A stretch of DNA of 36,691 nt from Nitrososphaerales archaeon (GTDB lineage: Archaea > Thermoproteota > Nitrososphaeria > Nitrososphaerales > Gagatemarchaeaceae), in contig JASHOZ010000045.1 in NCBI GenBank assembly GCA_030038395.1, positions 1 through 36,691 of the forward strand, written 5' to 3'. Below are positions 29,709 to 36,691 of the stretch, one piece after another (the stretch's first letter is position 1; the number at the start of each line of letters is the position of its first letter). A program made the translations under genes and the position numbers. The notes under the pieces were generated by a model. That model worked only from the letters and a program-made list of their open reading frames with translations, had not been told where the DNA came from and made no database searches.

Positions 29709-30719
29709 CTACGTCTTCTCGCTCTCGACCCACTCGGCGAAGGCGAAGTACGGGTAGCGCGACGCGTCCGGGAGCCCTGCGGGGCTCGATATCGCCGTGG
29801 TGTCACGCACGACCACCGCGTAGTAGGTTCCTACGTTCACTCCCGTGAGGACTGTCGTGAAGTTCTCGCTCACTTGTACAGGCGCGGCGCACATCGCGGT
29901 GTAGTTGTAAGCCCCGTTCGGCACCGTGAAGTTGCCCGTCGCGCTCCCTTCGCACCCCGTGTCGTTGGTCAGGACAGCCCCGCTGAACTTGTCGCCCGGC
30001 TTCATGTATCCCTCAAGTATCGTCTCCCAAGAGGAGTAGGGGAGAGAGTCGTTCAGGCCCACGGTCACGTTCAGGACCCCCGTCAGGTTGACCGGGACGA
30101 TGGAGAGCGACGTCTGGTTGATTCCGAGGATCGCGGTAGGGTACGGCGCCCAGGTCGTGTTGTCCTTTGCGGATACAGGAACGGTCACGGTGGAGTTGTC
30201 GGAGAACTTGAACGCTATCTGGTAGTAGTACGTCGCGTTCGCTATGGGGATGTAGCGCTTGCAGCTCGGGATGGGCATGAAGCAGATGCCTGTGAGGTTG
30301 GCGAGGAATGCCTTCTTCGCCGGGAGGACGAAGGTCGTCTTGTAGTCCGAGCCGCCGACGCTGGAGTACGCGTAGCAGATCGCGAACTTCGGCGTGCAAA
30401 TGCTGGTGATCGTCAGGAGCTCGGTAGCGTTGGGCCCCGAGTTACGGACGTCCAGCGTCAGGGTGTCGTTGTTTATCACCGCTGACTTCACGCTTATCTT
30501 GTCTGTCGGCTTGGCAGCCGTGGTCGTCGATGAAGCCGTCGCCGTGGCCGTGGTGGTGGTCGTCGACGTCGAGAAGGTCAGGGGGGTCGAAGGCCCGCCC
30601 GAGGCGCTCGTGTAGACGTAGGTGGCGACGAGGAGCTCCAGGAACAGTATCCAGGCGACCGCTATTAGCTTGGCGCTCACCCTCCTCTTCGGGGAACGGT
30701 CGATCGGCCACTTCGACAT
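29709..30719 (-). CDS. N-terminally anchored glycoprotein-like surface protein
   Basis: The 336-residue product has one transmembrane helix at about residues 16-36, then a Thr/Ser/Ala linker of about 35 residues. An ectodomain with more than ten N-x-S/T sequons follows, opening KISVKSAVINNDTLTLDVRN (a strand pattern common in archaeal CARDB/FxLD-like ectodomains). Paired Cys occur (CTPKFAICY, CFMPIPSC). No C-terminal anchor. A TATA-like CATATTAAC lies about 33 nt upstream of the ATG on the minus strand. Function unknown; convergent with the Big_3_5 gene. Confidence 0.75.
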   Translation of the reverse strand: MSKWPIDRSPKRRVSAKLIAVAWILFLELLVATYVYTSASGGPSTPLTFSTSTTTTTATATASSTTTAAKPTDKISVKSAVINNDTLTLDVRNSGPNATELLTITSICTPKFAICYAYSSVGGSDYKTTFVLPAKKAFLANLTGICFMPIPSCKRYIPIANATYYYQIAFKFSDNSTVTVPVSAKDNTTWAPYPTAILGINQTSLSIVPVNLTGVLNVTVGLNDSLPYSSWETILEGYMKPGDKFSGAVLTNDTGCEGSATGNFTVPNGAYNYTAMCAAPVQVSENFTTVLTGVNVGTYYAVVVRDTTAISSPAGLPDASRYPYFAFAEWVESEKT

Positions 30720-30984
30720 TGAGAGTCCGGCGTTGGTCTGTCGGGTGGTTAATATGCTCTACTAGGGCCCCGGATGGGCCTCCCCACCCCCTCCGTCCCA
30801 GGTCGGGGGCCGTCGGCGGCGCCTCACGTCCGGAGTCCAACTCGCACGGCAAAGTCACTCGCTCACCCTAGCTGCGAGCGGGCCCGCCGGCGGCACGCCA
30901 GGCCTCCGCCAGCATTCACGGACCTCTGACGCCCCTCCAGGGCTGGTAACGATTCGTATTAGGTGGGCAGCGGTTGCCGCTCCC

Positions 30985-31266
30985 ATGCGCGCCCTGCTCC
31001 TTCGGTCCTCGGCTGTCGCCCTCCTGGCCGCTGCCGCCTTCTTCCTCGTGCCGGTTGTCTACACGCCTAGCTTCGTTGTCTCATGCGGTGGCCCGCCTTC
31101 GCCGGCAACCGGAAGCGCCCTTCCATGTCGCACTGCGGTTCTTGTTTCCTACGACTCACTGAGTTGCACCGTCATGAGCTTCGGCGTTTCAGTCGAGGCT
31201 TCTCTGCTCCAGTTCCCCGCAACGGGGTGTGCAAGGACGACCACTACGTTGCACGACCTCTACTGA
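30985..31266 (+). CDS. Small secreted protein
   Basis: The 93-residue frame opens MRALLLRSSAVALLAAAAFF, a good signal peptide. The mature part of about 65 residues has four Cys (VSCGG, LPCRT, LSCTV, TGCAR). A TATA-like CGTATTAGG is centred 26 nt before the ATG. Start, promoter and signal agree, so I take it as a real gene. The first part of the mature protein (VVSCGGPPSPATGSALPC) suggests a disulfide loop. No family recognised. It is convergent with the PKD-domain gene. Confidence 0.55.
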   Translation: MRALLLRSSAVALLAAAAFFLVPVVYTPSFVVSCGGPPSPATGSALPCRTAVLVSYDSLSCTVMSFGVSVEASLLQFPATGCARTTTTLHDLY

Positions 31267-31301
31267 CGCGCTGCGAGGGTGGGGTGCCGGTGCCACATAC
31301 C

Positions 31302-32417
31302 TCAGCTGGCCGGGCCGAGCGACCGAACTGGGCGGGCCGGGCTCCCCAAGCGTGACCGCGGCTGGAGCGCACGGTGGATCCTTGGCTCTGGGACCGTCCT
31401 CCCTCGTGACGTGTTCCTCCTGCGCCTCCCAAGGAGCCAGATGAGGATGCATGCGAGCGCCACGAGCACGATGAGGATGATCCACAGCCAAAGGGACGAC
31501 GAGACCACGACGGGACCGGTCGAGCTCCCTGCGCTGTCGAAGTCGGCGTGCGTGCCCAGTATGGGCGGCCCAGTGATGTACTGGTATGTGCCGCTGGAGC
31601 TGATTGGGGCCGAGTTCGGGACAGAGAAGACTCCTGTGAAGGAGCCGTTGAGTGAGGTCTGCGCGGGGCCGAGGGTCACGTTGGCAAGCGAAACGGACAC
31701 GTTCGAGTCAGACGGATACGACCTGCCTTCGACTATCACAGTGTCGCCCGGTGCGCCCGACTTCGGCGACGCCTCTATCCCTTCCAGGGTGGTGAACTCC
31801 GCCGTGGCTGTCGGGGGCGAGGTCGTGAATTGGTACTCCGTCCCGTTTGGTTCGGGCGGGAGGATGCTCGTCACGTTGAGCTGCCAGTCCCCGCCTGAGC
31901 CGACGGTGACGTTCCCTATGCCCGTCCCGTTCAGACGCACCTCGATCTGCTGTCCGGCCGTGAAGAAGCCCCCGGTGACCTCGACCGGAGTGAAACCTGC
32001 GGTCCCTTCGGGGGGGCAGGCGGCCATCGCCTGGTAGGTCGACCCTGACGCGAAGATTCCGAGGTCGATCCCGCCCTTCGTCGTGCTTCCGTTCAGGGCC
32101 GTGGTCACCTCGCTTACTACGTAGAGGCACGGTTCTGTGTAGACGTGCGTGACCTCGATGCCCGTCGCGTTCGCGCCGTCCCCGAACTGCCAGAAGTCTG
32201 TCGTGCCGGGGGAGGTGTCGTTCACTGCAAACGCAACTGAGACTGGGAAGGTGAGGCTTCGGATGGTGTAGCTGAGGTAGTTGCCCCCTTTGGTGGGGGC
32301 GAAGGTAAACGAGTACGTGGCTGATGCCGCCGGGAGTACGAGCAGCGCCGAGACTAGGACGATTTCGGCCACCGCAACCGCGGGGAGAAACCTCGAGGCC
32401 TTAGAGGTGAGCAACAT
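31302..32417 (-). CDS. Surface protein with PKD and IPT-like domains and C-terminal membrane anchor
   Basis: The 371-residue protein has a signal peptide (about 1-33, ending ASA), then a PKD-like domain with DFWQFGDGANATG and THVYTEP. An IPT/Ig-like unit follows (IEASPKSGAPGDTVIVEG). The ectodomain ends in a Ser/Thr-rich stalk. A transmembrane helix LWIILIVLVALACILIWLLG and an Arg-rich cytosolic tail of about 45 residues complete it. The topology is thus type I. A TATA box (CGTTAAAAG on the minus strand, about 32436-32446) lies 24 nt before the ATG, so it is leaderless. Confidence 0.78.
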   Translation of the reverse strand: MLLTSKASRFLPAVAVAEIVLVSALLVLPAASATYSFTFAPTKGGNYLSYTIRSLTFPVSVAFAVNDTSPGTTDFWQFGDGANATGIEVTHVYTEPCLYVVSEVTTALNGSTTKGGIDLGIFASGSTYQAMAACPPEGTAGFTPVEVTGGFFTAGQQIEVRLNGTGIGNVTVGSGGDWQLNVTSILPPEPNGTEYQFTTSPPTATAEFTTLEGIEASPKSGAPGDTVIVEGRSYPSDSNVSVSLANVTLGPAQTSLNGSFTGVFSVPNSAPISSSGTYQYITGPPILGTHADFDSAGSSTGPVVVSSSLWLWIILIVLVALACILIWLLGRRRRNTSRGRTVPEPRIHRALQPRSRLGSPARPVRSLGPAS

Positions 32418-32451
32418 TCGGAATCCTCAATGGAGTTCTTTTAACGATTTC

Positions 32452-32490
32452 CGAAAAAGAGGGACCAGCGTTGCCCCTCTGGGCAACGCT
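32452..32490 (-). terminator. Hairpin plus T-run after the 32489-33067 gene
   Basis: AGCGTTGCCC (32467-32476) and GGGCAACGCT (32481-32490) form a perfect 10-bp stem with a 4-nt loop. The stem overlaps the stop codon. On the minus strand it is followed, 8 nt further, by CTCTTTTTC. This resembles an intrinsic terminator. Confidence 0.65.
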
Positions 32491-33067
32491 AGAAGACTAC
32501 GTTGATGGTTGTGCCGTTGTACTCGAAGTCCGAGTTCAGTTGGACGGTGCTGTTTCCGCCAAGGTTCACGGAGTACAGGGTCGGTCCGCCGATGGAGCCG
32601 GCCGAGCTCTCGTTGACCAAGCTGTTGGCGCCGCCAGTGATGAGGAACGCCTGGGTGTTGTTGACGTTACCTTCAGTGATGAGGAAGGTCGAGTTCGCGC
32701 CGCTGATCATGCTGAACGTGCTTCCGGGCCCGTCCGAGCTGTTCAGGTCGAACGTGTTGTTCAGGAATCCGGTAGCTGTGTACAGGGTAGTGTCGTTACC
32801 GGCGAAGAGGACGAACGTGTCGTTTCCGCCAGTGCCGGCAAAGTTGACCTGGGTTGTCGAGTTGGTCAATCCGGTGATCCCTGAGAAGTTACCGTTGAAC
32901 AGTGTGTTGGGAGTGTTGTTGTTAGCGTTGATTACCTGCCCGGACGAGCTCCCTGTGAAGGAGAACTCTGGCTGGGCCATTGCAACGACTGGGACTGCGA
33001 CTAGGAGCGCTCCGAGGAACGCTGAAGCGAGGTAGATACTTTTTCTTGTTTCTTGAAGATACTTCAA
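32489..33067 (-). CDS. Secreted Asn/Ser/Thr-rich protein of unknown function
   Basis: The 192-residue product starts at TTG 33067 with a signal peptide (about 1-31, ending AMA-QPEF). The mature part is extremely rich in N, S, T and G, with many N-x-S/T sequons (NFSG, NSTT, NDTF, NNTF, NSTV). Repeated FxxTGxxN-L(F/V)N-type units suggest a short beta-solenoid or a heavily glycosylated coat protein. There is no Cys. A TATA-like GGATAAGTAG lies about 30 nt upstream. A strong hairpin terminator overlaps the stop, so it is a monocistronic, probably well-expressed gene. Confidence 0.7.
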   Translation of the reverse strand: MKYLQETRKSIYLASAFLGALLVAVPVVAMAQPEFSFTGSSSGQVINANNNTPNTLFNGNFSGITGLTNSTTQVNFAGTGGNDTFVLFAGNDTTLYTATGFLNNTFDLNSSDGPGSTFSMISGANSTFLITEGNVNNTQAFLITGGANSLVNESSAGSIGGPTLYSVNLGGNSTVQLNSDFEYNGTTINVVF

Positions 33068-33280
33068 GACCCTTCCGATGGGGCCGAGAGACTACTTATC
33101 CTTTTTGATTATAGTAACGCCGTTATATTCGCCCCAAATCCAAGTCAGGTAGGCATGAAAGGAAAGGCCCCTCCGGGGGGTTTCAAGCCAAGGCTTCTGC
33201 CGGACCAGGAGTCAACCGGGCACCTGGCCCCAGGGCTTCGGGGCCCCGGATACCCGCGCGCTCCGCAGGCGGTGGCGCGG

Positions 33281-33298
33281 TCTGCTTAGCAAAGCAGA
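33281..33298. repeat. Inverted repeat upstream of the YVTN/archaeosortase operon
   Basis: TCTGCTT-AGCA-AAGCAGA is a perfect 7-bp inverted repeat, about 10 nt upstream of the TATA-like GCTTAATAC (about 33310-33318). It could be an operator, or the end of a terminator for upstream transcription. Confidence 0.4.
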
Positions 33299-33341
33299 TT
33301 GGTAGGAATGCTTAATACCGTTTGGAGAGGAGGATGAGACA

Positions 33342-34556
33342 ATGAAGCTCTTCGCCGAAGAGACGAGGGCGAAACGGGCGGGGCAGCTTGTCGCGGCCTC
33401 TATTCTGTTCTTGATGCTTGCGTTCGTTGCGACCAATGGCGTCCGGGCTTCCGCTAGTTACACCCTCGGCATCACGATCACCACAGGTGACTCGCCCGCG
33501 GGTATCGCGATCAACACGGCCAACGGCAAGATCTACGTGGCGGACTTGGAAGACAACAACGTGACGGTCATTGATGGCGCCACCAACGTCCCTAGTGTAA
33601 ACGTGACGATCGGATACAACGCCGAGCCGGCCGCGGTCGCCGTCGACCCGACGACAGGGACCTACTACGTGGCGGACTCCTCGAGCGACAACGTCACCGT
33701 GATGAGCTCGAGCAACGCCATTCTCGAGAACCTTAGCGTCGGCTTGGACCCGATCGCGGTCGCGTACGACCCCGTGACCAACGACGTGTACGTGGCGAAC
33801 TACCTCAGCAGCAACATCACCGTGATCAGTGCTTCCACCAACCAGATCGTCGGCAACCTGACGTGCGGCGACACCCCGCAAGCAATCGCGGTCAACACCG
33901 TTACGGGCACAATCTACGTCGCCGACGCCGCAGACGACAACGTGACGGTCATCAACACGGCAGGGCAGCAAGTCGCCAACGTGACGGTGGGCACTGAACC
34001 TTACTCCATAGCGGTGGACTCGCTCACAGGGAACGTCTACGTCGCGAACGTCTACGGCGGCCCTGACATCTCTGTGATAAGCAACGCCACAAACACAGTG
34101 ACGGGCTCGCTCGGTTCGGGCTACGGTCCGGATGGCGTCGCCGTCCTCTCGTCTCCCACGTCGCCGACGCTGTATGTCGCCGACAGCCTTGACGACAACG
34201 TGACCGTCGTCAACCTGTCGACCGGGGCAGAAGTGGTCAACCTGACCGTCGGTCAGGACCCGGTCGCAGTCGCCGTGAATCCCTCGACTGGAGAGGCGTA
34301 CGTCGTGAACGAGTACAGCAGCACCCTTTCGGTGATCCAGGGTCCAGCGGTCACTTCGCAGACCACGACCACCTCCAGCGGTCAACCGACGTCTACGACA
34401 ACCTCGTCATCCACCCCCACGACGACTACGACAACCTCGTCGTCGTCTTCCGGAATTCCCGAGTTCCCGCTGCAGCTAGGACTGGCGTTCGGGGTCACCG
34501 CCGCAATCGTCGTCTCGTACGTGGCGGCGAGACGCGTCTCCAACGCGCGGTCGTAG
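33342..34556 (+). CDS. YVTN beta-propeller surface protein with PEF-type C-terminal sorting signal
   Basis: The 404-residue protein has a signal peptide (about 15-37). Seven or so YVTN repeats (KIYVADLEDNNVTVID, VYVANYLSSNITVIS and others) form a propeller, with an N-x-T sequon recurring in most blades. A Thr/Ser-rich stalk (about 350-380) follows. The C-terminus is IPEFP, a hydrophobic helix LGLAFGVTAAIVVSYVA, then ARR. This tripartite signal (PEF motif, helix, basic end) is that of PEF/PEFG-CTERM proteins processed by archaeosortases. The archaeosortase gene starts 3 nt after the stop. ATG 33342 is preceded by a GGAGG-like sequence and a TATA box 29 nt upstream. Confidence 0.85.
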   Translation: MKLFAEETRAKRAGQLVAASILFLMLAFVATNGVRASASYTLGITITTGDSPAGIAINTANGKIYVADLEDNNVTVIDGATNVPSVNVTIGYNAEPAAVAVDPTTGTYYVADSSSDNVTVMSSSNAILENLSVGLDPIAVAYDPVTNDVYVANYLSSNITVISASTNQIVGNLTCGDTPQAIAVNTVTGTIYVADAADDNVTVINTAGQQVANVTVGTEPYSIAVDSLTGNVYVANVYGGPDISVISNATNTVTGSLGSGYGPDGVAVLSSPTSPTLYVADSLDDNVTVVNLSTGAEVVNLTVGQDPVAVAVNPSTGEAYVVNEYSSTLSVIQGPAVTSQTTTTSSGQPTSTTTSSSTPTTTTTTSSSSSGIPEFPLQLGLAFGVTAAIVVSYVAARRVSNARS

Positions 34557-34559
34557 GCT

Positions 34560-35504
34560 TTGAGACGCCCCGGTAAAGGCGTCGAGAGATTCGCCGGCTG
34601 GCTCCTACTGTCGTCGGCCGCCGTCCTCATCCTGTATCTGCCTGAGGTCTATGCGTTCTTTGACCTGCTCAACTCGCAGTTGAACGAGAACTTCGGCACG
34701 GCCTTCCCCGCGATTCCGTTCGCCGCCCTCCTTGCGGCTCTCTTCGCCCTGCGATGGGGGGACCTGTCAGCCGTTCTGTCGCAGGAGGGAGCGATGCGCA
34801 CTCACATGAGAACACGTGCAGTCGGGCTCGTTCTCGTCCTTTCTCCCCTGGCAATCACCCCGTACTCGGTCGGGTCTCTCGAGCTCTCGGCAGCGACCCT
34901 CGTGCTCGTCTTCTACGGCGTCGCTTTGGCCCTGAACCCGTTGACATCTAGGATACTTCTCCCTTACGCCGCGCTATGCGCCGCGGGGGTCACGGTGCCT
35001 TCGGCGATCGAATACCTCTTCGGAGAGCCCCTGGCTGGGCTTTCGTCCTCGCTGTCAGCCGCCATGGTAGCGCTCAGCGGCATCCCGGTGACCTGGCAAG
35101 GGACACAGTTCGAGTTCGTGTCGAAGGTAGGGGGGGTCGTCAGCGCGACCGTCACGCCCGGATGCTCCAGCGTCCTTTCAGTCACCACATTCCTCGGCCT
35201 GCTCGGCCTGATGTACTTCGACATGCGGAGGGAACTGTCGGCGACGGTGAAACTGGCGGTGGTCGGGGTCGTCTGCCTCGTGTTCCTCAACTCTGCCCGC
35301 ATCCTAATACTCATCTGGGCCGGGTACATGGACGGCGCCGCAGCCCTATGGGGCCTCCACAACTGGATCGGGTACGCGATATTCATCGGGTTCTACCTAG
35401 TCGTCCTAGTCGTCTACTCTAGGATGAAGCCCGCGGGTGGTGCGGGCGGGGCCGCGGGAACGGCTCTCCGGCCTGGGACGGGATCAGGCCGCCCGGACCT
35501 CTGA
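34560..35504 (+). CDS. Archaeosortase/exosortase family transpeptidase
   Basis: The 314-residue polytopic membrane protein has about eight hydrophobic helices. The catalytic triad of the exosortase/archaeosortase family is complete: TPGCSSVLS (C202), LNSARILILIW (R247) and LHNWIGYAIF (H267), each at a membrane-helix end. These enzymes cut C-terminal PEF/PGF-type signals and attach the protein to a lipid or other envelope component. The start is TTG, 3 nt after the YVTN gene, so the pair is an operon in which the upstream protein is the obvious substrate. The C-terminal 25 residues are Gly/Pro/Ala-rich and probably cytosolic. Confidence 0.88.
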   Translation: MRRPGKGVERFAGWLLLSSAAVLILYLPEVYAFFDLLNSQLNENFGTAFPAIPFAALLAALFALRWGDLSAVLSQEGAMRTHMRTRAVGLVLVLSPLAITPYSVGSLELSAATLVLVFYGVALALNPLTSRILLPYAALCAAGVTVPSAIEYLFGEPLAGLSSSLSAAMVALSGIPVTWQGTQFEFVSKVGGVVSATVTPGCSSVLSVTTFLGLLGLMYFDMRRELSATVKLAVVGVVCLVFLNSARILILIWAGYMDGAAALWGLHNWIGYAIFIGFYLVVLVVYSRMKPAGGAGGAAGTALRPGTGSGRPDL

Positions 35505-35511
35505 TGACAGG

Positions 35512-36486
35512 CTAGGCCCTCTTGACGCTGCGTCTCCTGAGCAGCGCAAGGGCGAGCGAAGTCGCGGCGATGTCGCAAACGAGGATGACCAGCAGCACTT
35601 CGTTTGTGACCCAAGCGAGCGGGGTGCCCGCGAGGAACTCGGCGAAGTGCTCGCCGAATGACGAGTTGTCGTAGAAATAGACCTCGACCGGGAGGGGGAC
35701 GAGCGCCACGCCCAAAATCAGCGCTGACTTCAGCGCCGCCCTCTCTCTCCCCCTGCCTAAACTGCCGGCGAGCAAAAGGACCGCGCTAAGAGCGAGCAGC
35801 TCCAGCACTCTAAAGTCAATCACAAACAGAGACGAAAATCCTACGAAGGCCCCGACCACTGGGACCGTCTGACCAAGCGCTGCGATCACCTCAGGGGGGA
35901 GGAACCCTGTGTAGAGGGAGAGCAGGCACTCCATGACCGCCAAGGGCACGAGTGCCAGGAGCCTCAGACTGCGCCTGTAAGAATGCGGCACGAGGCCCAC
36001 CGCGGCCCAAAGTATCAGCGCGCTTCCCGCGATGAATCCCCCTCCCGCTTCCAAGTCAGCGACCAGCAGAAGGTGGTAGGGCCCCGGAAGCCTTTCCATC
36101 AGAATCTGGGGATTCCCCGTCGCGGCGCTCACACATGCCGCCGCACCGCGGATGGGAGAATCGGTGTAGACGAGAGTCCCGTTCTGAAGCGCGCAGAGGT
36201 TGAACTGGTGCTGGGCGATTCCGGATGCCCTTGCATCGAGCACGAGGGCCGCGCACAGGAAGACCCCCCCAAGAAGAGCGAGCGTTGCCGCTCGCCGACG
36301 TCCCCGCAGTCTATCACGGGAGTCTGTCCCCAGAGACCGCAACTCCTCCCGAGCGGCGTCTGCTAATGACGATGCTTTCTCTACCAAACCTTCAACCCCT
36401 TTGCGTAGGCCAACGCGAGCGCTGGAGGCCGCTCTAGAGTGGACCAGCCTGCGCGAGGGCGCAGTGACGCTCTTCATTGGTTTCAC
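35512..36486 (-). CDS. Polytopic membrane protein, function unknown
   Basis: The 324-residue protein has a charged N-terminal region of about 65 residues. About seven transmembrane helices follow (for example LALLGGVFLCAALVLDA, ALKSALILGVALVPLPVEV, VLLVILVCDIAATSLALAL). An extracellular loop after the first helix has two Cys (NLCALQNG, AACVSA). It converges with the archaeosortase gene at a 7-bp gap. It is not an archaeosortase itself, since no Cys/Arg/His triad is visible. A role in envelope assembly beside the sortase is possible but unproven. Confidence 0.6.
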   Translation of the reverse strand: MKPMKSVTAPSRRLVHSRAASSARVGLRKGVEGLVEKASSLADAAREELRSLGTDSRDRLRGRRRAATLALLGGVFLCAALVLDARASGIAQHQFNLCALQNGTLVYTDSPIRGAAACVSAATGNPQILMERLPGPYHLLLVADLEAGGGFIAGSALILWAAVGLVPHSYRRSLRLLALVPLAVMECLLSLYTGFLPPEVIAALGQTVPVVGAFVGFSSLFVIDFRVLELLALSAVLLLAGSLGRGRERAALKSALILGVALVPLPVEVYFYDNSSFGEHFAEFLAGTPLAWVTNEVLLVILVCDIAATSLALALLRRRSVKRA

Positions 36487-36557
36487 GTCTCTCCTCCAGG
36501 AGCCTCGGCCGGGAGAGTCGCGTCAGATATGCTTATGGGCGCAGGCCTTCCCGTTCA

Positions 36558-36691
36558 ATGACCGAAGTTGAAGATCCTTGGAGCGTGGAGGCGGAGGACT
36601 CCGTGCTCTCAGGCGTGGTCGCTGCATTGTGCGGGAGGCGGCGACCTGTCGCGCCGCAGGGGTCAGCGGATTGTGTCGCGTGGCCGACACG
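36558..36691 (+). CDS. Start of an unidentified gene (3' truncated by window)
   Basis: ATG 36558 opens MTEVEDPWSVEAEDS and the frame stays open to the window end (44 codons). A TATA-like GCTTATGG is centred 24 nt upstream, the spacing seen for leaderless genes in this window. The visible part is acidic then Arg-rich and shows no domain. It is divergent from the membrane-protein gene. Confidence 0.45.
   Translation, partial: MTEVEDPWSVEAEDSVLSGVVAALCGRRRPVAPQGSADCVAWPT

Noticed and set aside
29697-30485. 262-codon plus-strand open frame opposite the anchored glycoprotein gene
   Set aside because: Arg/Val-rich antisense shadow; the minus-strand frame has an anchor, sequons and a promoter.
33312-34385. 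357-codon minus-strand open frame opposite the YVTN propeller gene
   Set aside because: Antisense shadow of a repetitive, GC-rich gene; Arg/Val/Asp/His-biased with no recognisable domain, whereas the plus strand has signal peptide, propeller and sorting tail.
1-36691. CRISPR array, rRNA or transposase gene
   Set aside because: I saw no regularly spaced identical repeats, no rRNA signature and no transposase or integrase motif on either strand; the periodic repeats present are protein-coding (Ig-like, YVTN, beta-helix).

Overview
This window looks like part of an archaeal chromosome, GC-rich over most of its length. The evidence is a class I lysyl-tRNA synthetase C-terminus at the left edge, an intron-containing tRNA-Arg with bulge-helix-bulge (BHB) splice motifs, TATA boxes 24-30 nt upstream of starts that are mostly leaderless and often TTG or GTG, an archaeosortase, archaeal-type ATPase and VapBC families, and many N-anchored or secreted Thr/Ser/Asn-rich proteins. 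A glutamic (G1) peptidase hints at an acidic habitat. I cannot fix the lineage; a TACK-type (Nitrososphaerota-like) or Thermoplasmatota-like soil archaeon would fit.

Layout. (1) 1-3.25 kb, core: partial lysS, a sugar-phosphate nucleotidyltransferase, a DUF4382 surface protein, and tRNA-Arg(GCG), which I read as carrying three introns. (2) 3.25-12.9 kb, accessory island directly downstream of the tRNA: a zinc-ribbon/STAND-like ATPase pair sharing a 24-nt repeat, a truncated methyltransferase joined to a surface-protein remnant, a compact operon of Nudix, 2H-phosphoesterase/metallophosphoesterase fusion and TPR protein, a membrane-anchored protein of unknown function, an orphan PEP-utilizer swivelling domain, and three VapBC modules, one of them broken in both genes. 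Degenerate copies of the tRNA 3' end (about 3443, 11264 and 12092) lie in this island, which suggests repeated integration at the tRNA followed by decay. (3) 13.1-36.5 kb, envelope/exoprotein region: an alpha/beta hydrolase, a G1 peptidase, two very large Ig-like plus YVTN-propeller proteins flanking a beta-helix protein, an alpha/beta hydrolase fused to a degenerate class III cyclase domain, several secreted or anchored proteins, and a YVTN protein with a PEF-type C-terminal sorting signal directly followed by its probable archaeosortase. A polytopic membrane protein and the start of one more gene close the window.

How they fit together: the right two thirds encode a cell-surface layer (adhesin-like repeats, propellers, beta-helix, anchoring enzyme). 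The left third is a tRNA-adjacent turnover zone with toxin-antitoxin systems and a candidate RNA/nucleotide phosphoester-processing operon (Nudix + 2H + MPE + TPR), which is the most likely undescribed system here. Several genes show single-base frame breaks, some in A-runs; these may be real decay or assembly errors.
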